Positions 1-10,211 of a stretch of 64,000 bases of DNA are shown here, piece by piece. Below the pieces are notes generated by a model. It was not told where the DNA came from and did not search any database. It worked only from the letters and a program-made list of their open reading frames with translations. The translations under genes and the position numbers were made by a program. How positions within the stretch are numbered: the first letter of the stretch is position 1; each line of letters opens with the position of its first letter. Source of the stretch: Modestobacter lapidis (lineage in GTDB: Bacteria; Actinomycetota; Actinomycetes; Mycobacteriales; Geodermatophilaceae); contig JABAKE010000009.1 of NCBI GenBank assembly GCA_019779905.1, positions 90,473 through 154,472 of the forward strand, given 5' to 3'.

Positions 1-1
1 C

Positions 2-169
2 GCCCGGCAGGCCGAGGTGGCCGCTCAGCGGCAGCGCAGCCGGTCGGCCCACCCGACCCGCCGGGTGGCCCGGGCCGGTGGCCTCCCTGCGGGCGGGCCG
101 CTCGACCCGCCGGTGGCCTCCCCGCCGATGACGTCGTCGGCCGCCTCGCCTGCGGGGGTGCGGCGGTGA
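2..169 (+). CDS. 3' end of an upstream gene (product unidentified)
   Basis: An open frame enters from the left edge and stops at 167-169. Its codons have almost only G or C in third position, so it is coding. The 55 visible residues are a basic, Pro/Ala/Arg-rich tail with no domain. The stop overlaps the GTG of the next gene (GTGA), the usual sign of translational coupling. In related actinobacteria the gene just before the ATP synthase genes is often the membrane enzyme that transfers GlcNAc-1-phosphate to a polyprenyl phosphate (WecA/MraY family), and such a low-complexity tail would fit its cytoplasmic end. That identity is inference from gene order only; nothing visible proves it. Confidence 0.5.
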   Translation, partial: ARQAEVAAQRQRSRSAHPTRRVARAGGLPAGGPLDPPVASPPMTSSAASPAGVRR

Positions 170-651
170 GCGCCTCGTCGGGGCAGCGCACGGCCGCCCC
201 CTGGGACCTGTCCTTCCTGCGGATCGGCGCACTGGTCGCCCTCGCGGCCACCGCCGTTGCTGCGCCCCTGGTCGGTCTGGTGCTCGGCTGGGGTGATGCG
301 TTGGCGGTCGTGGTCGGAGCCGCGGTCGTGACCGCCTTCTTCTGCGTCTCCGGGCTGGTCGTCGCCTGGGCCGGCAAGGTCGATGACACCTGGACGCTGC
401 CGGCCGCGCTCCTCGCCTTCGGCGTCAAGGCTCTCCTGCTCTTTCCGCTGCTCACCGGCCTCCCGCCGGACGGGTGGCTGGACCGGGTGACACTCGGCTG
501 GACCGTGGTCGCGGGCGCGTTGCTCTGGAGCGGACTGCAACTGCGCTGGGTGTGGACGCGGCAGCTGTACTACGTCCCGCCGCCGGCTCCTCCGGAGGTG
601 CCCGGGAACGACCGGGCGACGGACCCGGACAGGCCCCGGACACGCGACTGA
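166..651 (+). CDS. Small four-helix membrane protein, AtpI-like position
   Basis: The gene encodes 161 residues with four hydrophobic segments at about 19-41, 45-68, 79-98 and 108-129, a short polar N-terminus and a Pro/Asp-rich tail. Size, four-helix layout and place directly before the ATP synthase genes resemble ATP synthase protein I (AtpI), which helps assemble the c-ring or supply Mg2+ in other bacteria. The sequence itself is too diverged for me to assign it firmly. The GTG start overlaps the stop of the upstream gene by four bases. The stop at 649-651 is followed at once by a TANNNT promoter element for the next gene, so this gene may belong to the upstream transcript rather than to the atp operon. 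Confidence 0.6.
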   Translation: MSASSGQRTAAPWDLSFLRIGALVALAATAVAAPLVGLVLGWGDALAVVVGAAVVTAFFCVSGLVVAWAGKVDDTWTLPAALLAFGVKALLLFPLLTGLPPDGWLDRVTLGWTVVAGALLWSGLQLRWVWTRQLYYVPPPAPPEVPGNDRATDPDRPRTRD

Positions 652-657
652 TAGTGT
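652..657 (+). promoter_or_regulatory. Leaderless-type -10 element (TAGTGT) for the atp operon
   Basis: TAGTGT lies 8 nt before the ATG at 666, and there is no Shine-Dalgarno sequence in between. In actinobacteria this geometry puts the transcription start at or next to the start codon. It is the best candidate for the main promoter of atpZ-B-E-F-H-A-G-D. No clear -35 is seen. Confidence 0.45.
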
Positions 658-665
658 CCGGCGCG

Positions 666-1001
666 ATGGCCGAGGACCCCTCCGTGCGCGGAGACGCTCG
701 ACCGCGACCTGCGCGTGCAGCTCGTCAGCCCAGCGGGGCCGACATGGGTTGGGCGGTCACCGGAACCCTGATGTCCGGGATGGCCGTGTGGGGCGGGGCC
801 GGGTGGCTGATCGACCAGTGGCTGGACACCCGCGTGTTCTTCGCCCTGGGCGTCATCCTCGGTGTGGCAGTGGCCATCTACGTGGTGGTCAAGAAGTACG
901 GCGCGATGGACCCGGTCCCCGGGCAGCGCGCTGGTTCGACCCCGGGCGGACGACGGAGCCAGCCGCGGGTGCAGGGACAGACGCAGAAGGGACAACGGTG
1001 A
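666..1001 (+). CDS. atpZ: AtpZ/AtpI-family small membrane protein (F1Fo accessory)
   Basis: This 111-residue protein has a basic, disordered first 25 residues, two membrane helices at about 28-49 and 57-75, and the family signature GAGWLIDQWLD between them. That matches the putative F0F1-ATPase Ca2+/Mg2+ transporter subunit family (PF09527), whose genes open many atp operons. The helices are thought to help c-ring assembly or divalent-cation supply. The ATG at 666 is chosen because a TAGTGT element sits 8 nt upstream. The stop codon overlaps the GTG start of atpB (GTGA). The Lys/Arg/Gln-rich C-terminal 30 residues look unstructured. Confidence 0.8.
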   Translation: MAEDPSVRGDARPRPARAARQPSGADMGWAVTGTLMSGMAVWGGAGWLIDQWLDTRVFFALGVILGVAVAIYVVVKKYGAMDPVPGQRAGSTPGGRRSQPRVQGQTQKGQR

Positions 1002-1825
1002 CCTCCAGCGCCCTCGCGCTCAACGGCGTACTCGCTGTGGAGAGCGACCCCGGCGGCGGCTTCACGCCCCCCGGCATCGGCGAGTTCTTCCCCGAGGCGA
1101 TCGCGAGCTTCTCGCTGCTCGGCGTGGAGTTCGAGATCACCCGGATCACGCTGATCCTTTGGGTGGCCACGCTCGCGATGGTCGCCTTCCTGGTGGCGAC
1201 GGTGAAGAACCCGCAGATCGTGCCCGGCAAGATGCAGTTCATCGGGGAGAGCGGTTACTCCTTCGTGCGGGACGGCATCGCCCGGGACGTCATCGGGCCG
1301 AAGGGGCTGCCGTTCGCGCCCTTCCTGGCCTCGCTGTTCTTCTTCATCCTGGCGAACAACCTGATGGCGATCATCCCGCTCGCCCAGATCTCGCCGATGT
1401 CCAAGTTCGCCTTCCCGCTGGTGCTCGCGGTGATCTGCTGGCTCGTCTACATCGCGGTCGGCATCCGGAACCAGGGGGTGTGGCCCTACTTCCGGGACAT
1501 CATGTTCCTGCCCGGTGTGCCCAAGCCGATGTACGTCCTGATCACGCCGCTGGAACTCCTGCAGAACTTCATCGTCCGGCCCTTCACCCTGGCCATCCGA
1601 CTCTTCGCCAACATGTTCGCCGGCCACATGCTGCTGGTGACCTTCGCGCTGGGGGCGACCTACCTGCTCACGGTGGGCAACTTCTCTGCCGTCTTCGGGC
1701 CGATCTCGGCCCTGATGGCGATCGCGATGACCTTCTTCGAGCTGCTGGTCATCTTCCTGCAGGCCTACGTCTTCACCATGTTGATGGGCACCTACCTCAA
1801 CGGCTCGGTCGAGCCTGCACACTGA
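998..1825 (+). CDS. atpB: ATP synthase Fo subunit a
   Basis: Subunit a (275 residues) forms the two proton half-channels beside the c-ring in the plasma membrane. The diagnostic stretch FTLAIRLFANMFAGH, carrying the essential Arg that faces the c-ring carboxylate, is near residue 200, and further hydrophobic helices fill the rest. The GTG start at 998 overlaps the atpZ stop by four bases; upstream AGAAGGGA can serve as ribosome binding site. The N-terminal 25 residues (Gly/Pro-rich, with SDPGGGFTPPG) precede the first conserved block and are typical of actinobacterial subunit a. A 112-bp gap separates the gene from atpE. Confidence 0.96.
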   Translation: MTSSALALNGVLAVESDPGGGFTPPGIGEFFPEAIASFSLLGVEFEITRITLILWVATLAMVAFLVATVKNPQIVPGKMQFIGESGYSFVRDGIARDVIGPKGLPFAPFLASLFFFILANNLMAIIPLAQISPMSKFAFPLVLAVICWLVYIAVGIRNQGVWPYFRDIMFLPGVPKPMYVLITPLELLQNFIVRPFTLAIRLFANMFAGHMLLVTFALGATYLLTVGNFSAVFGPISALMAIAMTFFELLVIFLQAYVFTMLMGTYLNGSVEPAH

Positions 1826-1937
1826 TCTCGGCCAGGGTGGCCGACCCGGTCGGTCACCCCTACGGACTGCACCACCCGCATGACCCCGCCAGCCGCCCGG
1901 TGAATGCCGGACGACGACACAGGAGGAACACCCCGCA

Positions 1938-2168
1938 ATGATCGAGGTACTCGCAGAGCTCGAGGGCAGCATCGGTTCGGTCGGTTACGGCATCGCCACG
2001 ATCGGCCCCGGCATCGGTGTGGGCCTCGTCTGGGCCGCCTACATCCAGGCCACCGCGCGTCAGCCCGAGTCCGCTGGGCTCACCCGCACCTACGCCTTCC
2101 TCGGCTTCGCCCTGGCCGAGGCGCTCGCGCTGATCGGCTTCGTCGCCCCGCTGGTCTACGGCACCTGA
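1938..2168 (+). CDS. atpE: ATP synthase Fo subunit c
   Basis: This is a 76-residue hairpin of two membrane helices (about 10-35 and 50-73) joined by the conserved polar loop ARQPE at 40-44. Glu61, in [10 protein letters not shown] of helix 2, is the ion-carrying carboxylate; the lack of Na+-type ligands around it indicates a proton-driven ring. Helix 1 has the Gly-rich face ([12 protein letters not shown]) needed for ring packing. A strong ribosome binding site, AGGAGG, lies 10 nt before the ATG, as expected for the most highly translated subunit. Confidence 0.97.
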   Translation: MIEVLAELEGSIGSVGYGIATIGPGIGVGLVWAAYIQATARQPESAGLTRTYAFLGFALAEALALIGFVAPLVYGT

Positions 2169-2222
2169 TCCGTTCTCGTCGTCGAGTTCGGTCACTGACA
2201 TCGAGACAGGGACGTTGAGAGC

Positions 2223-2810
2223 ATGAGCATCCTGGCTGCTGCGGAGGGCGCGAACCCGCTCATCCCGCCGGTGGGCGAGATCATCATCGGCACCATCGCG
2301 TTCGCGGTGCTGGCCTTCGTGGTGATCAAGTTCGTGGCCCCCCGGTTCGAACAGGTCTTCAAGGCCCGCCGGGAGGCGATCGAGGGCGGCATCGAGCGGG
2401 CGGAGGCGATGCAGGCCGAGGCCAAGGCCTCGCTGGAGCAGTACCGCGCGCAGCTGGCCGAGGCGCGCACCGAGGCCGCACAAATCCGGGACACCGCCCG
2501 GGCCGAGGGGCAGCAGATCCTGGAGGAGCTGCGCGCCCAGGCCCAGGAGGAGTCCGCGCGGATCGTCGCCCGCGGTGAGGAGCAGCTGGCGGCCAACCGG
2601 CAGCAGGTGGTCCAGCAGCTGCGCGGGCAGATCGGCACGCTCGCGGTAGAGCTGGCCGGCCGGGTCGTCGGCGAGTCCCTGACCGACGACGCACGCCGCA
2701 GCGGCACCGTCGACCGGTTCCTGGACCAGCTCGACGGCATGTCCGCGACCACGGCGAGCGCTGACGGTCGCGGGGGCAGCTCGGCGTACGCCCCGCAGGG
2801 CGACCGCTGA
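2223..2810 (+). CDS. atpF: ATP synthase Fo subunit b
   Basis: This 195-residue stator subunit has one membrane helix at about residues 18-40 (VGEIIIGTIAFAVLAFVVIK) followed by a long charged helix rich in Ala, Glu, Arg and Gln (about 45-150) that forms the right-handed coiled coil of the peripheral stalk. The tail is Ser/Gly-rich. The gene lies between atpE and atpH, and its TGA overlaps the atpH ATG by one base (TGATG), so the two stator subunits are translationally coupled. Confidence 0.96.
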   Translation: MSILAAAEGANPLIPPVGEIIIGTIAFAVLAFVVIKFVAPRFEQVFKARREAIEGGIERAEAMQAEAKASLEQYRAQLAEARTEAAQIRDTARAEGQQILEELRAQAQEESARIVARGEEQLAANRQQVVQQLRGQIGTLAVELAGRVVGESLTDDARRSGTVDRFLDQLDGMSATTASADGRGGSSAYAPQGDR

Positions 2811-3640
2811 TGCACGCCTCCAGCCGGGCCGCCATGGACGAGGCGCGCGCGGCGCTGTCCGGGCAGACCCAGGGTGCCCCGAGCAACCGGCGCGGGGACG
2901 CCCTGATCGCCCTCGCCGACGAGCTCTTCTCGGTGGCCCATCTGCTCGAGGGCGAGCCCTCGCTGCGCCGGGCCATGTCGGACGCCTCCGTGCGGCCCGA
3001 CGACCGTGCCGGACTGGCCCGTCGGCTGCTCGGCTCGCAGATCTCGCCGGCCGCGCTGACCGTCGTGGAGAGCGTGGCCCGGCAGCGGTGGTCACGTCCC
3101 CTCGACCTCGTCGAGGCCTCCGAGACCCTCGCGGTGGAGGCGGCGCTGGACGCGGCAGACGCGCGGCAGGAACTCGACGGCGTCGAGGACGAGCTGTTCC
3201 GCTTCGGCCGCATCATCGCCGGGGACGAGGACCTGCTCCGGATCCTCGGGGACCGGTCGGCGCCCCGGGAGGGGAAGACGGCACTGCTGGACCGGCTGCT
3301 CACCGGCAAGGTGAGCCCGGTGACCGAGCGGCTGGTGCGGAACTCCCTCACCAGCCCGCACGTGCACAACCCGCAGGGCGCGGTGGAGCGGCTCTCCGAG
3401 ATGGCCGCGCGCCGCCGTGGCCTGTCGGTCGCCCACGTGGTGAGCGCGGTCCCGCTCACCGCCGACCAGGAAGGACGGCTCGTCGGGGTGCTCGAGCGTC
3501 TCTACGGCCGGAGCATCGGGCTGCAGGTCCAGGTCGACCCGGCCGTGCTGGGTGGGCTGGTCATCCGTGTCGGTGACGAGATCATCGACGGCAGCATCGC
3601 CCACCGACTCGAGGCCGCCGGCCGGCGGCTGGCCGGCTGA
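2810..3640 (+). CDS. atpH: ATP synthase F1 subunit delta
   Basis: This 276-residue delta (OSCP-like) subunit joins the b stalk to the top of the alpha/beta head. It is longer than the roughly 180 residues of E. coli, as is usual in actinobacteria. The N-terminal helical bundle covers about residues 30-140, and the C-terminal part includes the family block VVSAVPLT...L.....G......[16 protein letters not shown] near residues 220-260. The ATG overlaps the atpF stop. A 77-bp gap with a GCAGGAAGAGG ribosome-binding stretch precedes atpA. Confidence 0.94.
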   Translation: MHASSRAAMDEARAALSGQTQGAPSNRRGDALIALADELFSVAHLLEGEPSLRRAMSDASVRPDDRAGLARRLLGSQISPAALTVVESVARQRWSRPLDLVEASETLAVEAALDAADARQELDGVEDELFRFGRIIAGDEDLLRILGDRSAPREGKTALLDRLLTGKVSPVTERLVRNSLTSPHVHNPQGAVERLSEMAARRRGLSVAHVVSAVPLTADQEGRLVGVLERLYGRSIGLQVQVDPAVLGGLVIRVGDEIIDGSIAHRLEAAGRRLAG

Positions 3641-3717
3641 GCCGGACCGACCGCGTCAGACGCGATCACCCGGCCCGCCCCACCACCCACAGAGCAGCAG
3701 GAAGAGGACGCAGAGCC

Positions 3718-5355
3718 ATGGCCGAGCTGACGATCTCCGCGGACGAGATCCGCAGTGCCATCCAGAACTACGTCAGTGACTACCGCCCCGACGTCTCCCG
3801 GGAGGAGGTCGGGATCGTCACCGAGTCCGGTGACGGGATCGCCCGCGTCGAGGGCCTGCCCTCGGTCATGACCAACGAGCTCCTGGAGTTCGAGGGCGGT
3901 GTGCGGGGCCTGGCGCTGAACCTCGACGTGCGCGAGGTCGGTGTCGTCATCCTGGGCGACTTCGCCGGGATCGAGGAGGGCCAGACCGTCCGGCGCACTG
4001 GCGAGGTGCTCTCCGTGCCCGTCGGCGACGGGTACCTCGGCCGGGTCGTGGACCCGCTGGGGAACGCGATCGACGGTGCCGGTCCGATCGCGACCACCGG
4101 CCGCCGCGCCCTGGAGCTCCAGGCGCCCTCCGTGGTGCAGCGGCAGTCGGTGCACGAGCCGATGCAGACCGGCATCAAGGCGATCGACGCCATGACCCCG
4201 ATCGGCCGTGGCCAGCGTCAGCTGATCATCGGTGACCGGCAGACCGGCAAGTCCGCGATCGCGCTGGACACGATCATCAACCAGAAGCAGGCCTGGGCGA
4301 CGGGCGACCCGCAGCAGCAGGTCCGCTGCATCTACGTGGCGGTCGGTCAGAAGGGCTCCACCATCGCGGCCACCCGGGCCGCGCTGGAGGAGGCCGGTGC
4401 GATGGAGTACACGACCATCGTCGCCGCTCCCGCCTCCGAGGCAGCCGGCTTCAAGTACATCGCCCCGTACACCGGCTCGGCCATCGGTCAGCACTGGATG
4501 TACGAGGGCAAGCATGTCCTGATCGTCTTCGACGACCTGTCCAAGCAGGCCGAGGCCTACCGCGCGGTGTCCCTGCTGCTGCGCCGCCCGCCGGGCCGCG
4601 AGGCCTACCCCGGCGACGTCTTCTACTTGCACTCCCGGCTGCTCGAGCGCTGCGCGAAGCTCTCCGACGAGCTGGGTGCGGGGTCGATGACCGGCCTGCC
4701 GCTCATCGAGACCAAGGGCAACGACGTCTCGGCGTACATCCCGACCAACGTCATCTCGATCACCGACGGCCAGATCTTCCTCGAGACGGGTCTGTTCAAC
4801 TCCGGTGTCCGCCCGGCGATCAACGTCGGCGTCTCGGTGTCCCGGGTGGGTGGCTCCGCGCAGATCAAGGCGATGAAGTCGGTCGCCGGCCGGCTCCGCC
4901 TGGACCTGGCCCAGTTCCGCGAGCTCGAGGCCTTCGCCTCGTTCTCCTCGGACCTCGACGCGTCCAGCCGCGCCACCCTGGACCGTGGTCAGCGGCTGGT
5001 CGAGCTGCTCAAGCAGGGGCAGTACTCGCCGTTCCCGGTCGAGCGCGAGGTCGTGTCGCTGTGGCTGGGCACCACCGGGCGGCTGGACAAGGTGCCGGTG
5101 GCCGACGTCCGTCGCTTCGAGGCCGAGTTCCTCGAGTTCGTCGGCCGTGGCGACAACACGATCTTCGACGACATCCGCAACTCCAAGAAGCTGGGCGATG
5201 ACACGGTCGGCAGCCTGGAGCGTGCGGTGGACTCCTTCCTCGACCAGTTCCGTACCGGTGAGGGCGAGTCGCTGAAGGTCAACGAGGCCGAGGTCGAGGC
5301 CATGGACGCCGGCGACCGTGGCCAGGAGACCGTCCAGGTCAAGCGGAGCCGCTGA
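3718..5355 (+). CDS. atpA: ATP synthase F1 subunit alpha
   Basis: The 545-residue alpha subunit carries the non-catalytic nucleotide sites of the F1 head. The Walker A motif is GDRQTGKS at 172-179 and Walker B is in [13 protein letters not shown]. The alpha-specific segment [20 protein letters not shown] and the adenine-binding region are intact. An N-terminal beta-barrel (about 25-95) and a C-terminal helical domain flank the core. The last 30 residues are acidic and variable. The TGA at 5353-5355 is one base before the atpG ATG. Confidence 0.97.
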   Translation: MAELTISADEIRSAIQNYVSDYRPDVSREEVGIVTESGDGIARVEGLPSVMTNELLEFEGGVRGLALNLDVREVGVVILGDFAGIEEGQTVRRTGEVLSVPVGDGYLGRVVDPLGNAIDGAGPIATTGRRALELQAPSVVQRQSVHEPMQTGIKAIDAMTPIGRGQRQLIIGDRQTGKSAIALDTIINQKQAWATGDPQQQVRCIYVAVGQKGSTIAATRAALEEAGAMEYTTIVAAPASEAAGFKYIAPYTGSAIGQHWMYEGKHVLIVFDDLSKQAEAYRAVSLLLRRPPGREAYPGDVFYLHSRLLERCAKLSDELGAGSMTGLPLIETKGNDVSAYIPTNVISITDGQIFLETGLFNSGVRPAINVGVSVSRVGGSAQIKAMKSVAGRLRLDLAQFRELEAFASFSSDLDASSRATLDRGQRLVELLKQGQYSPFPVEREVVSLWLGTTGRLDKVPVADVRRFEAEFLEFVGRGDNTIFDDIRNSKKLGDDTVGSLERAVDSFLDQFRTGEGESLKVNEAEVEAMDAGDRGQETVQVKRSR

Positions 5356-5356
5356 C

Positions 5357-7865
<2,509 letters not shown>

Positions 7866-7868
7866 TAG

Positions 7869-7927
7869 AAGGACCTCCCTGCCCCCCACCGCTCGCACCG
7901 CTCGCGGCGGGACCCTGCAGGGAGGCC
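7869..7927 (+). repeat. Palindromic element, type A, copy 1
   Basis: This GC-rich inverted repeat begins AAGGACCTCCCTGCC and ends GCAGGGAGGCC. The outer arms CCTCCCTGC/GCAGGGAGG pair perfectly. It starts three bases after the atpD stop (tagtagaagg). See the other copies in the window. Confidence 0.9.
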
Positions 7928-7931
7928 GGTT

Positions 7932-7967
7932 GACGGCCGGGTCCCTCTCCGGAGGGACCCGGCCGTC
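7932..7967 (+). terminator. Strong stem-loop after atpD
   Basis: A perfect 16-bp stem (arms start GACGGCCGGG and end CCCGGCCGTC) closes a TCCG tetraloop at 7948-7951. There is no U tract, as is common for actinobacterial terminators. Its position suggests that the atp transcript ends before atpC. Confidence 0.8.
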
Positions 7968-8149
7968 GGCGTCTGCGCCTCGTGCCCACGATCCTTACGG
8001 AGAGTGACGACGAGCTGGGGCGCGACACCCGGATCGGGTGGAAGATCCCTCAGCGTTCAAGGACCGGCGCAGCTGCGTCGATCATGCTCCCAGTGCATCC
8101 GGATGGCGGATGCCCCGGTGGGAGAGCGACCGTGCGCAGCAGACATCCC

Positions 8150-8353
8150 GTGGACGTCGGGAACAGCACCAGCCCGGCCGGCACCTCCAGTGCCTGCGTG
8201 ACGGATGCGATGGACTGGAGCTGGCCGCCCTACGCGCCGATCGAGCTCGCCGCGGAGCCCTTCGACACCCCCGACTGGGCGCCGGCGTCCGTGGTCCGGT
8301 ACCCGGCGATCCGGGTCGGCCGCTGGACCGTGCTGTACCGGCGCGCGGCCTGA
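8150..8353 (+). CDS. Small protein between atpD and atpC (hypothetical)
   Basis: The frame ending at 8353 shows pure G/C third positions from about 8198 onward, whereas the upstream part of the same frame (before about 8150) does not. This points to a real small gene with a start near 8150 (GTG, 67 aa), 8198 (GTG, 51 aa) or 8210 (ATG, 47 aa). The conserved-looking part is rich in Trp, Pro and Tyr (MDWSWPPYAPIELAAE, then RVGRWTVLYRRAA). No domain, signal peptide or membrane helix is evident and no clear ribosome binding site decides the start. A palindromic repeat follows three bases after the stop, as it does for known genes here, which supports 8353 being a true gene end. Function unknown. 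Confidence 0.5.
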   Translation: MDVGNSTSPAGTSSACVTDAMDWSWPPYAPIELAAEPFDTPDWAPASVVRYPAIRVGRWTVLYRRAA

Positions 8354-8355
8354 GC

Positions 8356-8413
8356 AAGGAGCCCGCTGCCCCCCACCGCTCGCAAGCTCGCGGCGGGACC
8401 CTGCACCGGGGCC
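8356..8413 (+). repeat. Palindromic element, type A, copy 2
   Basis: AAGGAGCCCGCTGCC...GGGGCC, with the shared core CACCGCTCGCAAGCTCGCGG. It starts just after the TGA of the small ORF at 8351-8353. The arms match less well than in copies 1 and 11. Confidence 0.85.
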
Positions 8414-8455
8414 CGCCCACACAGGGTTGCCAGCGAGGACACCCCGTGCCCCGGC

Positions 8456-8461
8456 TAGAGT
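8456..8461 (+). promoter_or_regulatory. Possible -10 (TAGAGT) for atpC
   Basis: TAGAGT lies 90 nt before the atpC GTG, downstream of the hairpin and both repeats. A -35-like GAGGAC is 15 nt upstream. It would give atpC its own transcript with a leader of about 85 nt that contains a hairpin. Confidence 0.35.
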
Positions 8462-8489
8462 GGGCACCGACCCGTCGCCGCGTCCATCC

Positions 8490-8517
8490 GGACCGGCGGC
8501 CCAGCACCCGCCGGTCC
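8490..8517 (+). promoter_or_regulatory. Hairpin in the predicted atpC leader
   Basis: A perfect 10-bp stem GGACCGGCGG/CCGCCGGTCC (8490-8499 and 8508-8517) with an 8-nt loop lies 34 nt before the atpC start. It may tune translation or termination; no riboswitch family is recognised. Confidence 0.4.
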
Positions 8518-8551
8518 AGCACCGCCGGCCCGGTGGACCCCGAGGAGTGTC

Positions 8552-8941
8552 GTGGCGACCCTGCAGGTCGAGCTCGTGGCCGTGGAGCGGATGATCTGGT
8601 CCGGCGAGGCCACCATGGTCATCGCCCGGACGACCGAGGGCGAGCTCGGGGTTCTGCCCGGCCATGCCCCGCTGCTGGGCGAACTCGCGCCCGGTGGCGT
8701 GGTGCGCATCCGCCCGGAGTCGGGTGAGGACCTCATCGTCGCCGCGCACGGCGGATTCCTCTCGGTGACCGAGAAGGGCGTCTCGATCCTTGCCGAGACG
8801 GCCGAGATCTCCAGCGAGATCGACGTCGAGCGGGCCCGCGAGGCGCTCCGCCGTGCCGAAGGCGACGGCGACGACCCGGACGCCCAGGCCGCTGCCCGCC
8901 GGGCCCAGTCCCGCCTCCGGGCCGCCGGTCAGGACGCCTGA
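8552..8941 (+). CDS. atpC: ATP synthase F1 subunit epsilon
   Basis: The 129-residue epsilon subunit links gamma to the c-ring and can inhibit ATP hydrolysis. The N-terminal beta-sandwich (about 3-85) shows the family block [16 protein letters not shown] and ends with [12 protein letters not shown]. The C-terminal part (about 90-125, [11 protein letters not shown]...AQSRLRAAG) is helical and Ala/Arg-rich. The GTG at 8552 has GAGGAG six bases upstream. It is separated from atpD by about 690 bp with a terminator hairpin, repeats and a small ORF, so its expression is probably not simply tied to the other subunits. DUF2550 follows 36 bp later. Confidence 0.93.
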   Translation: MATLQVELVAVERMIWSGEATMVIARTTEGELGVLPGHAPLLGELAPGGVVRIRPESGEDLIVAAHGGFLSVTEKGVSILAETAEISSEIDVERAREALRRAEGDGDDPDAQAAARRAQSRLRAAGQDA

Positions 8942-8977
8942 GCCCCGTTCGGCCGCGCTGCCGCCGAGGGCCCGCCG

Positions 8978-9382
8978 ATGACCACCGCGATCCTGGTGCT
9001 CGTCGGGTTGCTGGTGGTCGGCCTCGTGGCGGCCTTCCTCCTGCGCCGGAGGTTCCTGCTCTCCGGGCTGGGCGCGGTCACCATGTGGCTGCGGCCGGCC
9101 GGTGCACCGCGGTGGTCCGTGGGCGTCGCGTGGTACTCCGGCGACATGCTGCTGTGGTACCGCGGGCTGTCCCTGTCGGTCCGCCCCAACCAGCGGCTGT
9201 GCCGGTCGGAGTTCCAGGTCGACGCCCGGCGGCGGCCGACCCCCGGTGACCTGTCCCTACCGGCCGAGAGCGTCGTCCTGACCTGCCGGACCGGCGCCGG
9301 CCCGCACGACCTGGCCATGGATTCCTCGACGGTGACCGGGTTCCTGTCCTGGATCGAGTCGGCTCCGCCGGTCGACCGCTGA
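8978..9382 (+). CDS. DUF2550 family membrane-anchored protein
   Basis: This 134-residue protein has one N-terminal membrane helix (about 4-23, ILVLVGLLVVGLVAAFLL) and a cytoplasmic domain with the conserved segments GAPRWSVGVAWYSGDMLLWYR and LVLTCR-like SVVLTCRTG. In mycobacteria and other actinobacteria the DUF2550 gene likewise lies between atpC and the pduO/murA pair. No biochemical role is established. Its TGA merges with the first base of a palindromic repeat. Confidence 0.85.
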   Translation: MTTAILVLVGLLVVGLVAAFLLRRRFLLSGLGAVTMWLRPAGAPRWSVGVAWYSGDMLLWYRGLSLSVRPNQRLCRSEFQVDARRRPTPGDLSLPAESVVLTCRTGAGPHDLAMDSSTVTGFLSWIESAPPVDR

Positions 9383-9423
9383 AGGACCCCCTTGCCCCCC
9401 ACCGCTCGCAGGCTCGCGGCGGT
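9382..9423 (+). repeat. Palindromic element, type A, copy 3 (truncated)
   Basis: The element begins inside the stop codon of the DUF2550 gene (TGAAGGACCC) and has the type A core but lacks the right arm. It is joined directly to a type B copy. Confidence 0.8.
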
Positions 9424-9425
9424 TG

Positions 9426-9481
9426 GAGGACCCCGTCCTCCTCACCCCTCGCAAGCTCGGGGCGAGCCTCGGGACGGGGCC
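9426..9481 (+). repeat. Palindromic element, type B, copy 3b
   Basis: GAGGACCCCGTCC...GGGACGGGGCC. The outer stem CCCCGTCC/GGACGGGG and inner stem CCCC/GGGG around TCGCAAGCTC are complete. It forms a composite with the type A half just upstream. Confidence 0.85.
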
Positions 9482-9497
9482 TGAGGGGCCGTTCCAG

Positions 9498-9520
9498 ACT
9501 GACGCTGGGTTCGCGTCAGT
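9498..9520. terminator. Stem-loop overlapping the pduO stop
   Basis: A perfect 8-bp stem ACTGACGC/GCGTCAGT closes a 7-nt loop. It overlaps the stop codon of the minus-strand gene at 9516-9518 and lies between convergent genes, so it may end transcripts from both sides. Confidence 0.55.
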
Positions 9521-10124
9521 CGCTTGGACGAGCGGCGCGCTGGGCGTGCACGCCGCTGTGGGCGCCGGGCTCCCACAGGACGTCGCCGTCGGGGTTGGCC
9601 GTCCGGGCCAGGATGAACAGCAGGTCCGAGAGCCGGTTGAGGTAGCGGGCGGTCTCGGGGTTGGTCCGGGGCGCGTCGACGGTCAGCAGGGCCCACACGC
9701 TGCGCTCGGCCCGGCGGGCGACCGTCCGGGCCTGGTGCAGCAGCGCCGCCAGGGGCGTGCCGCCGGGCAGCACGAAGGACGTCAGGGCCGGCAACGGCTC
9801 GTTGGCGGCGTCGCACGCCGCCTCCAGCCGCTGGGTGTACTCGGGGGTGATCCGCAGCGGCGGATGGGCCGGCTGCTCGGTCACCGGGGTGGACAGGTCG
9901 GCCCCGACGTCGAAGAGGTCGTTCTGCACGCTGCGCAGCAGGTCGGCCAGCTCGGGGGCAGGGCTCCCGAGCGCCACCGCGAGGCCCAGCACGCTGTTGG
10001 TCTCGTCGACGTCGGCGTAGGCGACCAGGCGCGGATCGGTCTTGGTCACCCGGCTCATGTCCCCGAGGTGCGTCTCGCCGGCGTCCCCGGCCCTGGTGTA
10101 GATGCGCGTCAAGCGGACCGTCAT
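9516..10124 (-). CDS. pduO: Cob(I)yrinic acid a,c-diamide adenosyltransferase, PduO type
   Basis: This 202-residue enzyme transfers the adenosyl group of ATP to cob(I)alamin, the last step in making coenzyme B12. The N-terminal signature RIYTRAGDAGETHLGD (ATP binding) and the block YADVDETNSVLG are present, as is the later helix pair ARRAERSVWALL and ETARYLNRLSDLLFILAR. The length is normal for the family. A TAGGCT -10 element sits 6 nt before the ATG with no ribosome binding site, indicating a leaderless mRNA. It is divergent from murA. The product fits the B12-dependent methylmalonyl-CoA route implied by the epimerase at 23209. Confidence 0.93.
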   Translation of the reverse strand: MTVRLTRIYTRAGDAGETHLGDMSRVTKTDPRLVAYADVDETNSVLGLAVALGSPAPELADLLRSVQNDLFDVGADLSTPVTEQPAHPPLRITPEYTQRLEAACDAANEPLPALTSFVLPGGTPLAALLHQARTVARRAERSVWALLTVDAPRTNPETARYLNRLSDLLFILARTANPDGDVLWEPGAHSGVHAQRAARPSD

Positions 10125-10130
10125 GGGCCG

Positions 10131-10136
10131 AGCCTA
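10131..10136 (-). promoter_or_regulatory. Leaderless-type -10 (TAGGCT) for pduO
   Basis: On the minus strand TAGGCT ends 6 nt before the ATG at 10124, with no Shine-Dalgarno sequence between. Confidence 0.5.
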
Positions 10137-10137
10137 G

Positions 10138-10195
10138 AAGAGGGACCCGGCTCCCCACCCCCCGCACGCTCGCGGTGGGACCCCGCGGCGCGGCC
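10138..10195 (+). repeat. Palindromic element, copy 4, in a divergent promoter region
   Basis: AAGAGGGACCCGGCTCCCC...GCGGCC lies between the -10 elements of pduO (minus) and murA (plus), unlike the copies that follow stop codons. It therefore covers the region where both -35 elements should be. Confidence 0.75.
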
Positions 10196-10199
10196 ACCG

Positions 10200-10205
10200 T
10201 AGGGT
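10200..10205 (+). promoter_or_regulatory. Leaderless-type -10 (TAGGGT) for murA
   Basis: TAGGGT ends 6 nt before the GTG at 10212, with no ribosome binding site between. Confidence 0.5.
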
Positions 10206-10211
10206 GGGCTG

